Virus record (IMG/VR): IMGVR_UViG_3300010354_000166
Coordinates: 1 to 44,099 of that record
Strand: one strand, 5' to 3'
Source of the DNA: a virus
Length of the DNA: 44,099 bases
Shown here: piece after piece, positions 1 through 7,592 of the stretch
Position numbering within the stretch: position 1 is the stretch's first letter
How the letters are laid out: each line of letters starts with the position of its first letter
Notes under the pieces: model-generated
Seen by the model: only the letters and a program-made list of their open reading frames with translations
The model's database searches: none
What the model was told of the DNA's origin: nothing
Position numbers and translations under genes: made by a program

Positions 1-1124
1 AGTAGTACACCAGCAAAGGTGTTACCAGTGTCATCAACGTTGAGGTTTGCATTTAGAGCAGGAGTGTAATCGAGTACACCAGCCATGCTTAGAGCAGAAG
101 CAACGTCAGCAGAACACATGATAACATTACCCTTTCCTCTACGAGTTTGCTGTGCAATAGCGTTAGCATCACGCTCGATTTGGAAGAGTAGACCCTTGAA
201 CTTCTCAACTGACCAACGACCGTTGGAGTCAACGTCAAGGTCAAATGCACCAGCAGTAGCAACGTTTGCTTGAGCACCAGGCTTAGCAACTTTATAGATG
301 GTGCGGATAACTTCACGGTTGATTTCAGCAAGAATCTCGCTAGAAAGAATATTAGCGAGTTCTGCCTCAGCATTTAGACCGTGAATTGCCTTAAGGTCCT
401 GAGCAAGCTCAAGGCTGTACTCAGCTTTTAGGGCACGGGATTTTGCTTCAACAAGAACCTTCTCAATTGAGAAGTTCATCTCATTGAACTGAGGACCACC
501 TGACTGACCGAGATTCTCGGAGTCAGTGGTTTGCATACCCTGACCAGTAGTATAAGCAAGACTACCATCGGGATTAAGAAGACCTGGGTTAGTACCTGAT
601 TGTGCAGTAGTACCAAAACCTACAGAAGTACCATCATCAGAACCTCCAGTGTAATCACCTTGAGTTGCTGAGTTAGTGCTATTCTGTGCAGAGTATGCGG
701 TTTCTACTTCATCATAGAAGGTCTCTCTACCACCAGTACGATCAGTACCATAGCGTGAACGCATTGCAAAGATAAGTCCAGTAGGACCATTCATTGGTTG
801 AACGCCAGCAAGGTCATAAGCGACCAAGTTAGGCATTGAACGACGAATTAGTGAAATTAGAACAGGATCGAAACCTGCAACTGGACCACCAGCATCAGCA
901 CCACCACTGAATCCTGCAGAACCGTTTCCGGTAACAGTACCCATGGTTGGGCCTTCAGTTAAGAATCCTCCTTCGGAGAAAGAGCTTTGCTCTCTTAAAA
1001 ATCTTTCTTGGTTTTCGAGCAGGACTGCGGTTACAGCTCTTCTGTGAGAATCTTTGATAGGATCTAGACCATCAAAGTCGAGAAGGGGTGCCCACTTTTC
1101 CTGCAATCTTTCTGATTGAAACAT
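1..1124 (-). CDS. gp23: Major capsid protein gp23 (C-terminus cut by window edge)
   Basis: This is the major head subunit, which forms the hexameric capsid lattice and in T4 is matured by the gp21 protease. I translated it directly: it starts MFQSERLQEKWAPLLDF at 1124 and stays open to base 1, about 374 residues. The sequence has the typical cyanophage gp23 order: a short N-terminal helix, a segment ending in a Gly/Ala-rich stretch (GNGSAGFSGGADAGG), then SMPNLVAYDLAGVQPMNGPT, GLIFAMRSRYG and NFSIEKVLVEAKSRALKAEY. An AGAGGT ribosome binding site sits just before the ATG. It is the last gene of a gp20-gp21-gp22-gp23 run, the T4 order. Its base composition is visibly less AT-rich than the tail genes, as expected for a very highly expressed gene. 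Only the C-terminal part is missing. Confidence 0.97.
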   Translation of the reverse strand, partial: MFQSERLQEKWAPLLDFDGLDPIKDSHRRAVTAVLLENQERFLREQSSFSEGGFLTEGPTMGTVTGNGSAGFSGGADAGGPVAGFDPVLISLIRRSMPNLVAYDLAGVQPMNGPTGLIFAMRSRYGTDRTGGRETFYDEVETAYSAQNSTNSATQGDYTGGSDDGTSVGFGTTAQSGTNPGLLNPDGSLAYTTGQGMQTTDSENLGQSGGPQFNEMNFSIEKVLVEAKSRALKAEYSLELAQDLKAIHGLNAEAELANILSSEILAEINREVIRTIYKVAKPGAQANVATAGAFDLDVDSNGRWSVEKFKGLLFQIERDANAIAQQTRRGKGNVIMCSADVASALSMAGVLDYTPALNANLNVDDTGNTFAGVL

Positions 1125-1164
1125 TGCGTTTTACCTCTTTGTAAAAATGAAATTGTTTTGTTTG

Positions 1165-1178
1165 ATTTAATATTAAAT
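1165..1178. repeat. 14-bp perfect AT palindrome between gp22 and gp23
   Basis: The sequence ATTTAATATTAAAT is its own reverse complement. It begins immediately after the gp22 stop codon and lies in the 54-bp leader of gp23. It could be an RNA processing or weak stem-loop site, or chance in AT-rich DNA. No exact TATAAATA late promoter box is seen in this leader, so gp23 may be expressed by readthrough from gp22. Confidence 0.3.
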
Positions 1179-2375
1179 TCAGCGATTTGCAACTGCTGAA
1201 AGAGTTTTCAGATATCTGTTCATTGAATCTGAGTGATACTCAGAAGCAATTTCTACTCCTTCTGAAAGTGTTTCAGTTGTTACTGATGGAGCAACTACTC
1301 TTGAAGGGAAATATGATTCCTTCAAAGTCTCCAGTTTTTCACGATATTGTGTTTCACTTTCAAACTCTACACTTTCAGCAAGTGAAGCGAGCTTTTCCTT
1401 CTGTGTGGTCGCTAGACCTTCGGAAATTTCATCAAAGATTCTATCTGCAACCGACTCAGAGAGACGCTTGTTGAGTTGAATATTTCTGTCAATTTGCTCG
1501 TTGAGTTTTGTCTCCATATCATCTAGTTTTTCTACCATGCTCTCAAGTACATCATATTTGTCTTCAGGGATTTCTACATAATGTTCTTCAAAAAGTTGCT
1601 TGAGACCACCAAGGAATGACTCAGTGAGTTCTTCCTTGAGACCAGTCTCAATAGCAAGAGTGTTTTCATTTATCCACTCTTCTGCAACATATTCTAGATA
1701 AGAATCAACACGCTCTTCTAGTTCTTCTGCAATTGCTTGAACTTCTTCTACGAGACGCTCCTCATATTGAACTTCAAGTGACTCACGAATTTCATTAACT
1801 TTTGAGCGAAGAGCAGATTCAAAGATGATTCTTGCTTTTTCTTGGAACTCTTCAGAGAGTTCTTCGCCTTCTAGAAGGGCATTAACATCTTCTTCGATAT
1901 CAAACTCTTCTTTCATTTCTTCTTCATCATCTTCCTCACCTTCTTCATCTTCATCTTCTTCTTTTTTAGATTTTTTCTTCTTACCTTCTTCCTCTTCTTC
2001 TTCCTCAGAGATTACTTCATCATCCTCGTCAATCTCTTCTTCAATATACTCGTCATCATCAAGGTCTTCATCTTCCTTAATGGCATCGGATTTCTTGATA
2101 CCTTTCATAGGATCGGCACCCTTTGCACCTTTATTAACTATGTCCTTAACTTGCTTAAGGGGTGATGCAGCATCTTTAAGTTGTGCTGAACTATCATCTG
2201 GTCTGTAATTATCTGGAGTAGGTCCACCTAAATCTTCCCAGTTTCCAGTTTGACCATCAGGAATACCTGTGGACAATTTCTTCATTGGATCCCCTGCTTT
2301 AGCATTAGCATTTACAGCAGTTCTGGATTGCTTAGTGCCTACTTCCATTTCCTGTAAGTTTTTACCACGAGACAT
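1179..2375 (-). CDS. gp22: Prohead core scaffolding protein gp22
   Basis: This is the main internal scaffold around which gp23 assembles; in T4 it is degraded by gp21 during head maturation. The 398-aa product has a Gly/Pro/Lys-rich first 100 residues and then a strikingly acidic low-complexity tract at about residues 100-175, with long runs of Asp/Glu broken by KKKKSKK. The remainder is long charged helix and coiled coil (LEERVDSYLEYVAEEWINEN; LDDMETKLNEQIDRNIQLNKRL). It lies between gp21 and gp23 as in T4. It is clearly longer than T4 gp22 (about 270 aa from memory), mostly because of the N-terminal extension and acidic tract. A GGAGAG ribosome binding site and an exact late promoter box lie upstream. 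Identification rests on position, composition and helix pattern rather than a catalytic motif. Confidence 0.93.
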   Translation of the reverse strand: MSRGKNLQEMEVGTKQSRTAVNANAKAGDPMKKLSTGIPDGQTGNWEDLGGPTPDNYRPDDSSAQLKDAASPLKQVKDIVNKGAKGADPMKGIKKSDAIKEDEDLDDDEYIEEEIDEDDEVISEEEEEEEGKKKKSKKEEDEDEEGEEDDEEEMKEEFDIEEDVNALLEGEELSEEFQEKARIIFESALRSKVNEIRESLEVQYEERLVEEVQAIAEELEERVDSYLEYVAEEWINENTLAIETGLKEELTESFLGGLKQLFEEHYVEIPEDKYDVLESMVEKLDDMETKLNEQIDRNIQLNKRLSESVADRIFDEISEGLATTQKEKLASLAESVEFESETQYREKLETLKESYFPSRVVAPSVTTETLSEGVEIASEYHSDSMNRYLKTLSAVANR

Positions 2376-2415
2376 TTGTAACTCTCCGTTTAACCTTTTG
2401 TTAATTAACTATATT

Positions 2416-2423
2416 TATTTATA
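2416..2423 (-). promoter_or_regulatory. T4-type late promoter box for gp22
   Basis: The minus strand reads TATAAATA, an exact match to the T4 late promoter -10 element recognised by the phage gp55 sigma system. It lies in the 58-bp gap between gp21 and gp22, giving a leader of roughly 35 nt before the gp22 ATG. It is the only exact match I noted in an intergenic gap of this window. Confidence 0.7.
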
Positions 2424-2433
2424 ATTTAATATT

Positions 2434-3081
2434 TTACAGTGAATTTAAAAACTCACTGAAAAGATTTAATTTTTGTTCCTCTAGTTGATTAGAGTCAACT
2501 AAAGTATTAATTCTCTTATGAATTCTTGATACTTTTTGCTCAAGAACACCATTATTCCAAACCCACTCGACACCTTCCATGATTCCTTGAACGAAAGCAT
2601 CAGGTGCAGAAGGATCCGCAACAATATCAGCAGCAGTGGCAAGCATAAAATCCTCACCAACTTCCTTATATCCTTTATTGTTTTCTCTTAGTGAACCAAT
2701 ACCGCGAGAAGAAACGCCAAGACAGACACCATCCTTAAGAAGTGATTCTGCAATTTTTCCCATAGGTGTAGAAAGAATTTGTGCCTTACCCATAAAATTA
2801 TTACCTTTTTGTTCTAAAGCAACAATTTTATGAGAAACTCTATCAAGATTTACAGTAGGTCCATCAGGATGACCTAGTTCTCCAAGAGCACGTCCTTTTT
2901 GAACATAATTCTCATTATAACGCTTTACTTCCCTTTCCATAATTGAAAAAGGATACATTCTACCATTACGATTTACACACTCGCTCTGAAGAAAAACACC
3001 TTGAATGTATAGTTTTTTACTATCACCAGTTCCTTCGGTAATAATTTCTACCTTTTCTATTTCTTCTGTAATTAGTTTCAT
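2434..3081 (-). CDS. gp21: Prohead maturation protease gp21
   Basis: This serine protease (T4 gp21 / U35-type family) is packaged in the prohead core and cleaves scaffold and capsid proteins before DNA packaging. The 215-aa product shows the family signatures. GRMYPFSIMEREVKRY lies near residues 40-55, and GELGHP (His71) supplies the likely catalytic histidine. VSSRG (Ser124/Ser125) supplies the nucleophile region, followed by the conserved DIVADPSAPDAF segment at about 152-163. The start at 3081 gives MKLITEEIEK. It sits between gp22 and two virion-type genes, at the T4 position. No exact late promoter box is seen directly in front; only 4 bp separate it from the preceding 88-aa gene, so the two are probably cotranscribed. 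Confidence 0.96.
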   Translation of the reverse strand: MKLITEEIEKVEIITEGTGDSKKLYIQGVFLQSECVNRNGRMYPFSIMEREVKRYNENYVQKGRALGELGHPDGPTVNLDRVSHKIVALEQKGNNFMGKAQILSTPMGKIAESLLKDGVCLGVSSRGIGSLRENNKGYKEVGEDFMLATAADIVADPSAPDAFVQGIMEGVEWVWNNGVLEQKVSRIHKRINTLVDSNQLEEQKLNLFSEFLNSL

Positions 3082-3085
3082 TTTC

Positions 3086-3352
3086 TTAGTTAGTAAATCC
3101 TACTTTTGCCGCCTTAATTGCTGCTGATGACCAAATAACATCAGTCGGAAGTTTTTCTAAAAATTCAACTGAATTTGCTGGCATTGAAAAATAAATCGTA
3201 GTTGCTGCTCCAACTACAGTAGAAACTCCAACAGTAACAATTCCTGAAGTGTTATTATGAAGTCTTACACAAGTTGCATTAGTAATACTTGAAGCAGCAC
3301 CAGCAGATGCTCCAGTATTAACTTCAGATTCAAATATTTTTGTCCTTTGCAT
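3086..3352 (-). CDS. Small virion-type protein of unknown function (88 aa)
   Basis: The protein begins MQRTKIFESEVNTGASAGAA, and the rest is Ser/Thr/Val/Ala-rich and probably all beta strand, ending PTDVIWSSAAIKAAKVGFTN. There is no signal peptide or membrane segment. The composition, size and position between gp21 and another virion-like gene resemble small structural or decoration proteins. I believe similar short proteins occur in marine T4-like phages, but I cannot attach a function. It ends 4 bp before the gp21 ATG, so it probably shares that transcript. A near-consensus late box lies about 23 bp upstream. A capsid decoration or tail-associated role is inference from context only. Confidence 0.8.
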   Translation of the reverse strand: MQRTKIFESEVNTGASAGAASSITNATCVRLHNNTSGIVTVGVSTVVGAATTIYFSMPANSVEFLEKLPTDVIWSSAAIKAAKVGFTN

Positions 3353-3374
3353 TTTATGAAAGATTATTATTAGT

Positions 3375-3382
3375 TATTTATT
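3375..3382 (-). promoter_or_regulatory. Late-promoter-like box (AATAAATA)
   Basis: This is a 7 of 8 match to TATAAATA on the minus strand, placed in the 61-bp gap ahead of the 88-aa gene. Such AT-rich matches occur by chance in this DNA, so support comes mainly from its intergenic position. Confidence 0.4.
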
Positions 3383-3413
3383 ATTTAATTAAGTTAGATT
3401 ATAAAATAGAACG

Positions 3414-4748
3414 TCATCTACTAATTTCTTCCCAGTCGATAGATGCATGAATATCAGCACCATCAAGATTAGAGGTAGCAACAAGGGAAAGTTCATAAGG
3501 TGTCCCAGTCAATCCATTTCTTTCTAACTGAAACTTAAATAATGCTTCTTTAAGAATATCTACTGGAGTAGATCCCTGAGCGGAACCATTCAAATATCCA
3601 GATGCCAATACTCTTCCTCCAGTAAAAGTTCCTCCATCAATCTTATATTCAATAGCACTATCACTACCAGCATCTATCCAAGTTCCACCATTAGATGTTC
3701 CACTTGCTCTTACTTGCCAGTTATAATTTGCATTATTTGTAATGCCAAGAATTGAAAGTGCAGTTAAAATTGTAATTGCATCCAATCTATTTGGAGTTGT
3801 TTTGAGGCGAATTGATAGAACTGTATAATAAGTTCCTGCAGTTGCTAAATCGACTGGTGTTTGAATTGGTGTTCCAACTGCTTGTTGCAATCCACGAAGT
3901 TCATAACCACCCTCTGAAATTACAGAAGAACAAACTTGTTTAAGTGTGCTAGCACTTGTTGTAATACCAGTATTAGAAATCTCATATCTAATAGGTAATG
4001 ATGCTGTTGTAATATAAGTTGTGTTGATAATATTTGCATGATGGAATGAGTGACAATGAATAAACTTACCATTAATCACAAATCCCAATCTTACGGTTCC
4101 AAGCCCTAACCATTCAATATCCATCCACATAATCTGTGCTTTACTGATATCTAATGTAACTCCAGATGGATTTAGATAATCCGCACCAAGCATAGTATCA
4201 ATATTCCAGTTTGCTTGAGATACTCTTGTTTCTGTTGTAATTCCGGGAACAAAAGTTCTCTCTACAAAATACAAATCACTCCCATCAAGTTCCAAATACA
4301 TCCCATTATCTACACCAAAGTATCCTACTCTTTGACGAAGATTTTCTTTTGCTGGGTTCATTACAAATGTATTTAATACTTGCAATGATTTTCCGGGTTG
4401 ATATGAGAATACTTTTGTAGTTTCTCTGATGACTGAACACCCACTTGTTGTTCCAATCCCAATATTAACTAAACCTTGTGCGGTTACAAATCCAACCGTA
4501 GATCCTGTTCCAACTATCAAACTTGACCAAAGATTATTATCTCTATATCTGTGAGATGAATCAAATAGTGTAAGTGGGGCAGAAATTCTTTGCCTACCAA
4601 ATGCATCAGTTGCTATTGGAGGAAGAGTAACTGGAAAAGGATTATCAATTGTAACTTGTTGCCCATCTCTCGTTGCAATATTATTAACTTCAAATAAACT
4701 TCTTTCTTGATTTAGATAATCTTGAGTAGTTATATTCCATTGAGCCAT
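3414..4748 (-). CDS. Virion-type structural protein of unknown function (444 aa)
   Basis: I place the start at ATG 4748 (MAQWNITTQDYLNQ); an upstream TTG at 4754 is possible but overlaps the preceding stop. The ATG gives a compact TGATAATG junction, with the preceding stop at 4753-4751. The protein is beta-rich, with a notable early motif DAFGRQRIS followed by PLTLFDSSHRYRDN near residues 50-75. Jelly-roll-like stretches follow, and a late GGTWIDAG / SAIEYKIDGG segment. There are no transmembrane segments and no enzyme motifs. I associate this motif set with unannotated structural proteins in marine myoviruses, but cannot name the family. Its place among head genes suggests a capsid-attached fibre or decoration protein; that is inference. 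It is co-oriented and tightly coupled to the small gene before it. Confidence 0.85.
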   Translation of the reverse strand: MAQWNITTQDYLNQERSLFEVNNIATRDGQQVTIDNPFPVTLPPIATDAFGRQRISAPLTLFDSSHRYRDNNLWSSLIVGTGSTVGFVTAQGLVNIGIGTTSGCSVIRETTKVFSYQPGKSLQVLNTFVMNPAKENLRQRVGYFGVDNGMYLELDGSDLYFVERTFVPGITTETRVSQANWNIDTMLGADYLNPSGVTLDISKAQIMWMDIEWLGLGTVRLGFVINGKFIHCHSFHHANIINTTYITTASLPIRYEISNTGITTSASTLKQVCSSVISEGGYELRGLQQAVGTPIQTPVDLATAGTYYTVLSIRLKTTPNRLDAITILTALSILGITNNANYNWQVRASGTSNGGTWIDAGSDSAIEYKIDGGTFTGGRVLASGYLNGSAQGSTPVDILKEALFKFQLERNGLTGTPYELSLVATSNLDGADIHASIDWEEISR

Positions 4749-4750
4749 TA

Positions 4751-5068
4751 TCAATCAATCCATTCTAATTTTGAAGGGTGATATCTTTTTGTTTTTGTGA
4801 TATTGTAATTTTTTTCTTCTGCTGGATAAATTTGGTGAACAATTGCACCAGGATATTCACCTTGAAGTTGTTCACCTAAATCTCTTTTGGAAGGAATACC
4901 ATCTTTTGTGACAAGTTCCATTCTGTAAAGATTTCCTTGCCACATTACATCCGCAACATATTCTTCACCAACTTGCTGAGATTCTGGTTGAGAATTTAAA
5001 TATAAATTTCCATTAAAATCACCAGCGATATTAATTGACTCTGAAATAAATTGCTTAAAAGATTTCAT
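4751..5068 (-). CDS. Candidate internal head protein with capsid-targeting-like N-terminus (105 aa)
   Basis: The N-terminus MKSFKQFISE|S closely resembles the 10-residue capsid targeting sequence of T4 internal proteins (MKTYQEFIAE|A in IPIII, from memory), including the I-x-E pattern cut by the gp21 protease. The rest has a small alpha/beta region with W43-x-G45-x-x-Y48, then P59-S60 and Q69-x-x-Y72-P73. This pattern recurs at the C-terminus of the 540-aa protein near the terminase. The gene sits in the T4 gene 68 position, between the gp67-like gene (1 bp upstream) and the gp21 cluster. I infer that it is packaged in the prohead core and processed by gp21, either as a core component or as a protein injected with DNA. 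I do not see sequence proof of gp68 homology. Confidence 0.8.
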   Translation of the reverse strand: MKSFKQFISESINIAGDFNGNLYLNSQPESQQVGEEYVADVMWQGNLYRMELVTKDGIPSKRDLGEQLQGEYPGAIVHQIYPAEEKNYNITKTKRYHPSKLEWID

Positions 5069-5069
5069 A

Positions 5070-5225
5070 TCACTCTTCTGTTACGTTATCAAATAATGAT
5101 GCAGCAACAGCAGGTCTTAGAGTGTCAATTTTTTCTGCAGATTTTGCAAATAAAATATCCTTTATTTTATCGCTGATTTGTGAAGGTGACTCATTTGCCA
5201 CGATACTATTCATAAGATCATCCAT
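5070..5225 (-). CDS. gp67-like prohead core protein (51 aa)
   Basis: This short gene reads MDDLMNSIVANESPSQISDK and continues through a helical stretch (AKSAEKIDTLRPAVAASLFD) to NVTEE and a TGA. T4 gp67, the prohead core protein encoded just after gene 20, starts with a similar pattern as I recall it: an acidic residue, Leu, Ile, then Asn-Asp, followed by a helix with an Ala-x-x-Ile-Asp motif ending in Phe-Leu. Here the gene also follows gp20 directly. Unlike T4 gp67 it stops right after the helical part and lacks the acidic tail. The downstream ATG begins 1 bp after its stop (TGATATG), so the two are translationally coupled. It is shorter than 60 codons and easily missed. Confidence 0.78.
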   Translation of the reverse strand: MDDLMNSIVANESPSQISDKIKDILFAKSAEKIDTLRPAVAASLFDNVTEE

Positions 5226-5252
5226 ATTTTTAAGTTATTAACTATAGTTTAT

Positions 5253-6929
5253 TTAGATTCCTTTTTCGGTTGGAGGATTTGTTCCCTTTTCATCTACTGA
5301 AGGTTCTATTGGAACTTGTCCAGATTGTCCATTGATATTATCTCCAGATGATAATGGCAATCCAGTATTTGGATCGATAGGAGCATTAGGATCTGGAATT
5401 TTTCCAGATTCAATTTCTTGCTTAATTAAAATATCCTGCTCTACAATTTCTTCATCAGTTTGCCTCAGAATTTTTCTTCTGACATAATCCTGAGAATAAT
5501 ATTTACCGATATAAGGTTCTGCAGTAGCAGCCATATTTAATCTCTCAGTCATTAATTCAGCTTCTTTTAGTTCTGAGAAGTGATTATCATATAAGAAATC
5601 ATATTGAATATGCTCTCTCATTACCTTCCAATCTTCTGGAGTAATAATGTTTTTGAGAATCAATTGAGTTCTCAACATGTCACTAAACATATTTGAAAAT
5701 CTCTTTCTCAATCTTCCAACAAATTTAGTAAACTTTAATTCATCACGAAGAATTTCTGAAGAGCGACCAAGGTTAAATCCACCTTCTCCACCAATTCTTG
5801 TTGGGGGAACATTCAATGAGCGATAAAGTTTTTCTTGGAAATACTTAATATCTGTGATTTCTCCGAGATTTTGACCACCGGGAAGTGTAGTGATTTCAGT
5901 TCCTCTACCACCTTCACGACGAGGTAGCCAGAAATCCTCAAGCATACTCATAAATTTCTTATCATCACGAATTTCTCCAGTTGATGCGTCATAAACAAGT
6001 TTGTTACGATAACGCATCATAACATCACGAAGATATTGTTCCGCTTTTACTTTAGGAAGATTACCCACATCAATATAGAAAATTCTTCTTTCTGGGGCAC
6101 GAGATAATCTGTAAATTACAAGACTATCTTCAATCATACGAAGTTGATTGAGTGATTTAATTGCTTTATGTAAATAAGAAAGGCAAGTCCCTTTATTCCT
6201 ATCTACCAATCCAGAAGTGCAATATGCAATAGAATCTCTGGCAATTTTTATTCCACCATTTTGAGCTGGGGAAGCAGCAGTTGCTTGTCCTCCCATTGCA
6301 CCAACTGGATAAGATCCTTTTGGATTAAAGATAAAATATTCTTCAATTTCTGGAAAACTATAATCCAGAGGATCATTAATATTTGACTGTACATAATTAG
6401 AATTATCATCCTTTTTTTTCTTCTGCTGACGAACATAACGCATTTTCATAGCGTCTATGTAACGTAGTTCTTGAATTCCTTCTTGGGGATTTTTTAGATC
6501 AATTACCTTATGGTAATAAAGTCTGCCGTCAATATACCAATTTCTATAAATTTCATGAGATTTTTTATCAAAATCTAACAATTCTAAAATATATTTAAAT
6601 TCTTCTCTAATTCTTTCCTTTATGCCGTCGCTTGCATTTAGATTAGATAGTTCAATCTTTACTGGAGAATCATTTGTATCTGAAACAATTGCTTCATTTA
6701 CAATATCTTCAATTGCACTATCTACTTCTGGATGAAGCGCCATCTCACGATAACGCTTAATCATTTCAAATTCAGTTCTATAGACACCTTCTATGTCTAC
6801 ATATGCACCAAAAAATCCACTTGTCAAATAATGATCAACCCCGTCCTCATTGTTTTGAGGAACGGGGGATACTATATTAGGTGACTGATTATCATTATCA
6901 TCAATAGAAAATCCAAATAGTCTTGCCAT
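5253..6929 (-). CDS. gp20: Portal vertex protein gp20
   Basis: gp20 forms the dodecameric portal at one capsid vertex, nucleates prohead assembly, and is the channel through which the gp17 motor packages DNA. The 558-aa product has the expected landmarks. MARLFGFSIDD is followed by GGVD-type residues and the SGFFGAYVDIEG segment, then RYREMALHPEVDSAIEDIVNEAI, typical of T4-type portals. LSYLHKAIKSLNQLRMIEDSLVIYRLSRAPERRIFYIDVGNLPK follows (given here only as landmark blocks around residues 260-310). The C-terminal half contains NVPPTRIGGEGGF and SEILRDELKFTKFVGRLRKRF. The C-terminus is Pro/Gly-rich and probably disordered. It follows gp19 on the same strand with a gap of about 34 bp. Confidence 0.97.
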   Translation of the reverse strand: MARLFGFSIDDNDNQSPNIVSPVPQNNEDGVDHYLTSGFFGAYVDIEGVYRTEFEMIKRYREMALHPEVDSAIEDIVNEAIVSDTNDSPVKIELSNLNASDGIKERIREEFKYILELLDFDKKSHEIYRNWYIDGRLYYHKVIDLKNPQEGIQELRYIDAMKMRYVRQQKKKKDDNSNYVQSNINDPLDYSFPEIEEYFIFNPKGSYPVGAMGGQATAASPAQNGGIKIARDSIAYCTSGLVDRNKGTCLSYLHKAIKSLNQLRMIEDSLVIYRLSRAPERRIFYIDVGNLPKVKAEQYLRDVMMRYRNKLVYDASTGEIRDDKKFMSMLEDFWLPRREGGRGTEITTLPGGQNLGEITDIKYFQEKLYRSLNVPPTRIGGEGGFNLGRSSEILRDELKFTKFVGRLRKRFSNMFSDMLRTQLILKNIITPEDWKVMREHIQYDFLYDNHFSELKEAELMTERLNMAATAEPYIGKYYSQDYVRRKILRQTDEEIVEQDILIKQEIESGKIPDPNAPIDPNTGLPLSSGDNINGQSGQVPIEPSVDEKGTNPPTEKGI

Positions 6930-6939
6930 TATTAAAATT

Positions 6940-6947
6940 TATTTATC
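6940..6947 (-). promoter_or_regulatory. Late-promoter-like box (GATAAATA) upstream of gp20
   Basis: This 7 of 8 match to TATAAATA lies in the short gp19-gp20 gap. Two further AATAAATA matches overlap the gp19 stop region at 6957-6968. The first box is only about 10 bp from the gp20 ATG, so the more distal boxes would leave a better leader. The cluster suggests late transcription can start here, but AT-rich chance matches cannot be excluded. Confidence 0.35.
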
Positions 6948-6963
6948 TTGTCTACCTATTTAT

Positions 6964-7557
6964 TTATTGATAATTTTCCTGAGCACCTTGAGGAGTCCAG
7001 TATTGAACTTGGAACTCTACTGTAAATTCCTCAATAGTATCAGAAGTATCGTATGAAAGATCAATCTGAGATATATTAGTTGGGAAAATATCGTAGAATT
7101 TATAAAGAGCAGCAGTTTCAAGACCTGTACCTGTAGGAGTATTAAATCCTAAAGCAGATGGTGATCTTCTGAATTGCTTAACATAAGCATCTACCATATA
7201 TTCAGTTGGATTAGTAGCACCACTACCATCACCATATTGACCAATTTTTTGCATCCACAATTCCATTACATTTCTAATTACAAAATCTTGATCATTAATA
7301 ACGGTTACAGTCCAAGTATCAAAGGTTCTGTCTCCAGCAACTTTGAAAATACGACCTCTAAAGGGAACATCAATCGGTGCTATGTTTGATGCTGGAAGAG
7401 CAGCTGCTTTACATAACATACTGAAATTTGCTTGACCATCAGAACCATTTTCGTAATTAATACTTTCAGGTAATGTTGGGATTGCAACTTCAAATAGATT
7501 GGGTCTTGCACCACCACCAGACAGTGCCTTTTTAAAATCTGAAAGAGAATGAGCCAT
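6964..7557 (-). CDS. gp19: Tail tube protein gp19
   Basis: gp19 polymerises into the inner tube of the contractile tail. The 197-aa product starts MAHSLSDFKKALSGGGARPN and then LFEVAIPTLP, typical of T4-type tube proteins in cyanophages. The central block RGRIFKVAGDRTFDTWTVTV and the C-terminal TVEFQVQYWTPQGA are further landmarks. Length is slightly more than T4 gp19 (about 163 aa from memory). It follows sheath gp18 and precedes portal gp20, as in T4. The start is fixed by an excellent Shine-Dalgarno sequence (AAAGGAGG) about 9 bp upstream, the strongest I noticed in the window, in keeping with the high copy number of tube subunits. Confidence 0.97.
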   Translation of the reverse strand: MAHSLSDFKKALSGGGARPNLFEVAIPTLPESINYENGSDGQANFSMLCKAAALPASNIAPIDVPFRGRIFKVAGDRTFDTWTVTVINDQDFVIRNVMELWMQKIGQYGDGSGATNPTEYMVDAYVKQFRRSPSALGFNTPTGTGLETAALYKFYDIFPTNISQIDLSYDTSDTIEEFTVEFQVQYWTPQGAQENYQ

Positions 7558-7566
7558 TTTAGAATT

Positions 7567-7574
7567 CCTCCTTT
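7567..7574 (-). promoter_or_regulatory. Strong Shine-Dalgarno sequence for gp19
   Basis: The minus strand reads AAAGGAGG followed by AATTCTAAA and the gp19 ATG at 7557. It nearly fully complements the 3' end of 16S rRNA and decides the gp19 start. Confidence 0.8.
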
Positions 7575-7592
7575 TTAATTAATTTATGTAAA

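Noticed and set aside
89-373. Minus-strand 94-residue Leu-rich frame inside gp23
   Set aside because: It is in another frame of a well-supported capsid gene and has no sensible composition.
1825-2208. Plus-strand frame of 127 residues made mostly of serine
   Set aside because: It is the reverse of the acidic Asp/Glu-rich tract of gp22 (GAA/GAG codons read as TTC/CTC and TCT/TCC), so it is a shadow frame.
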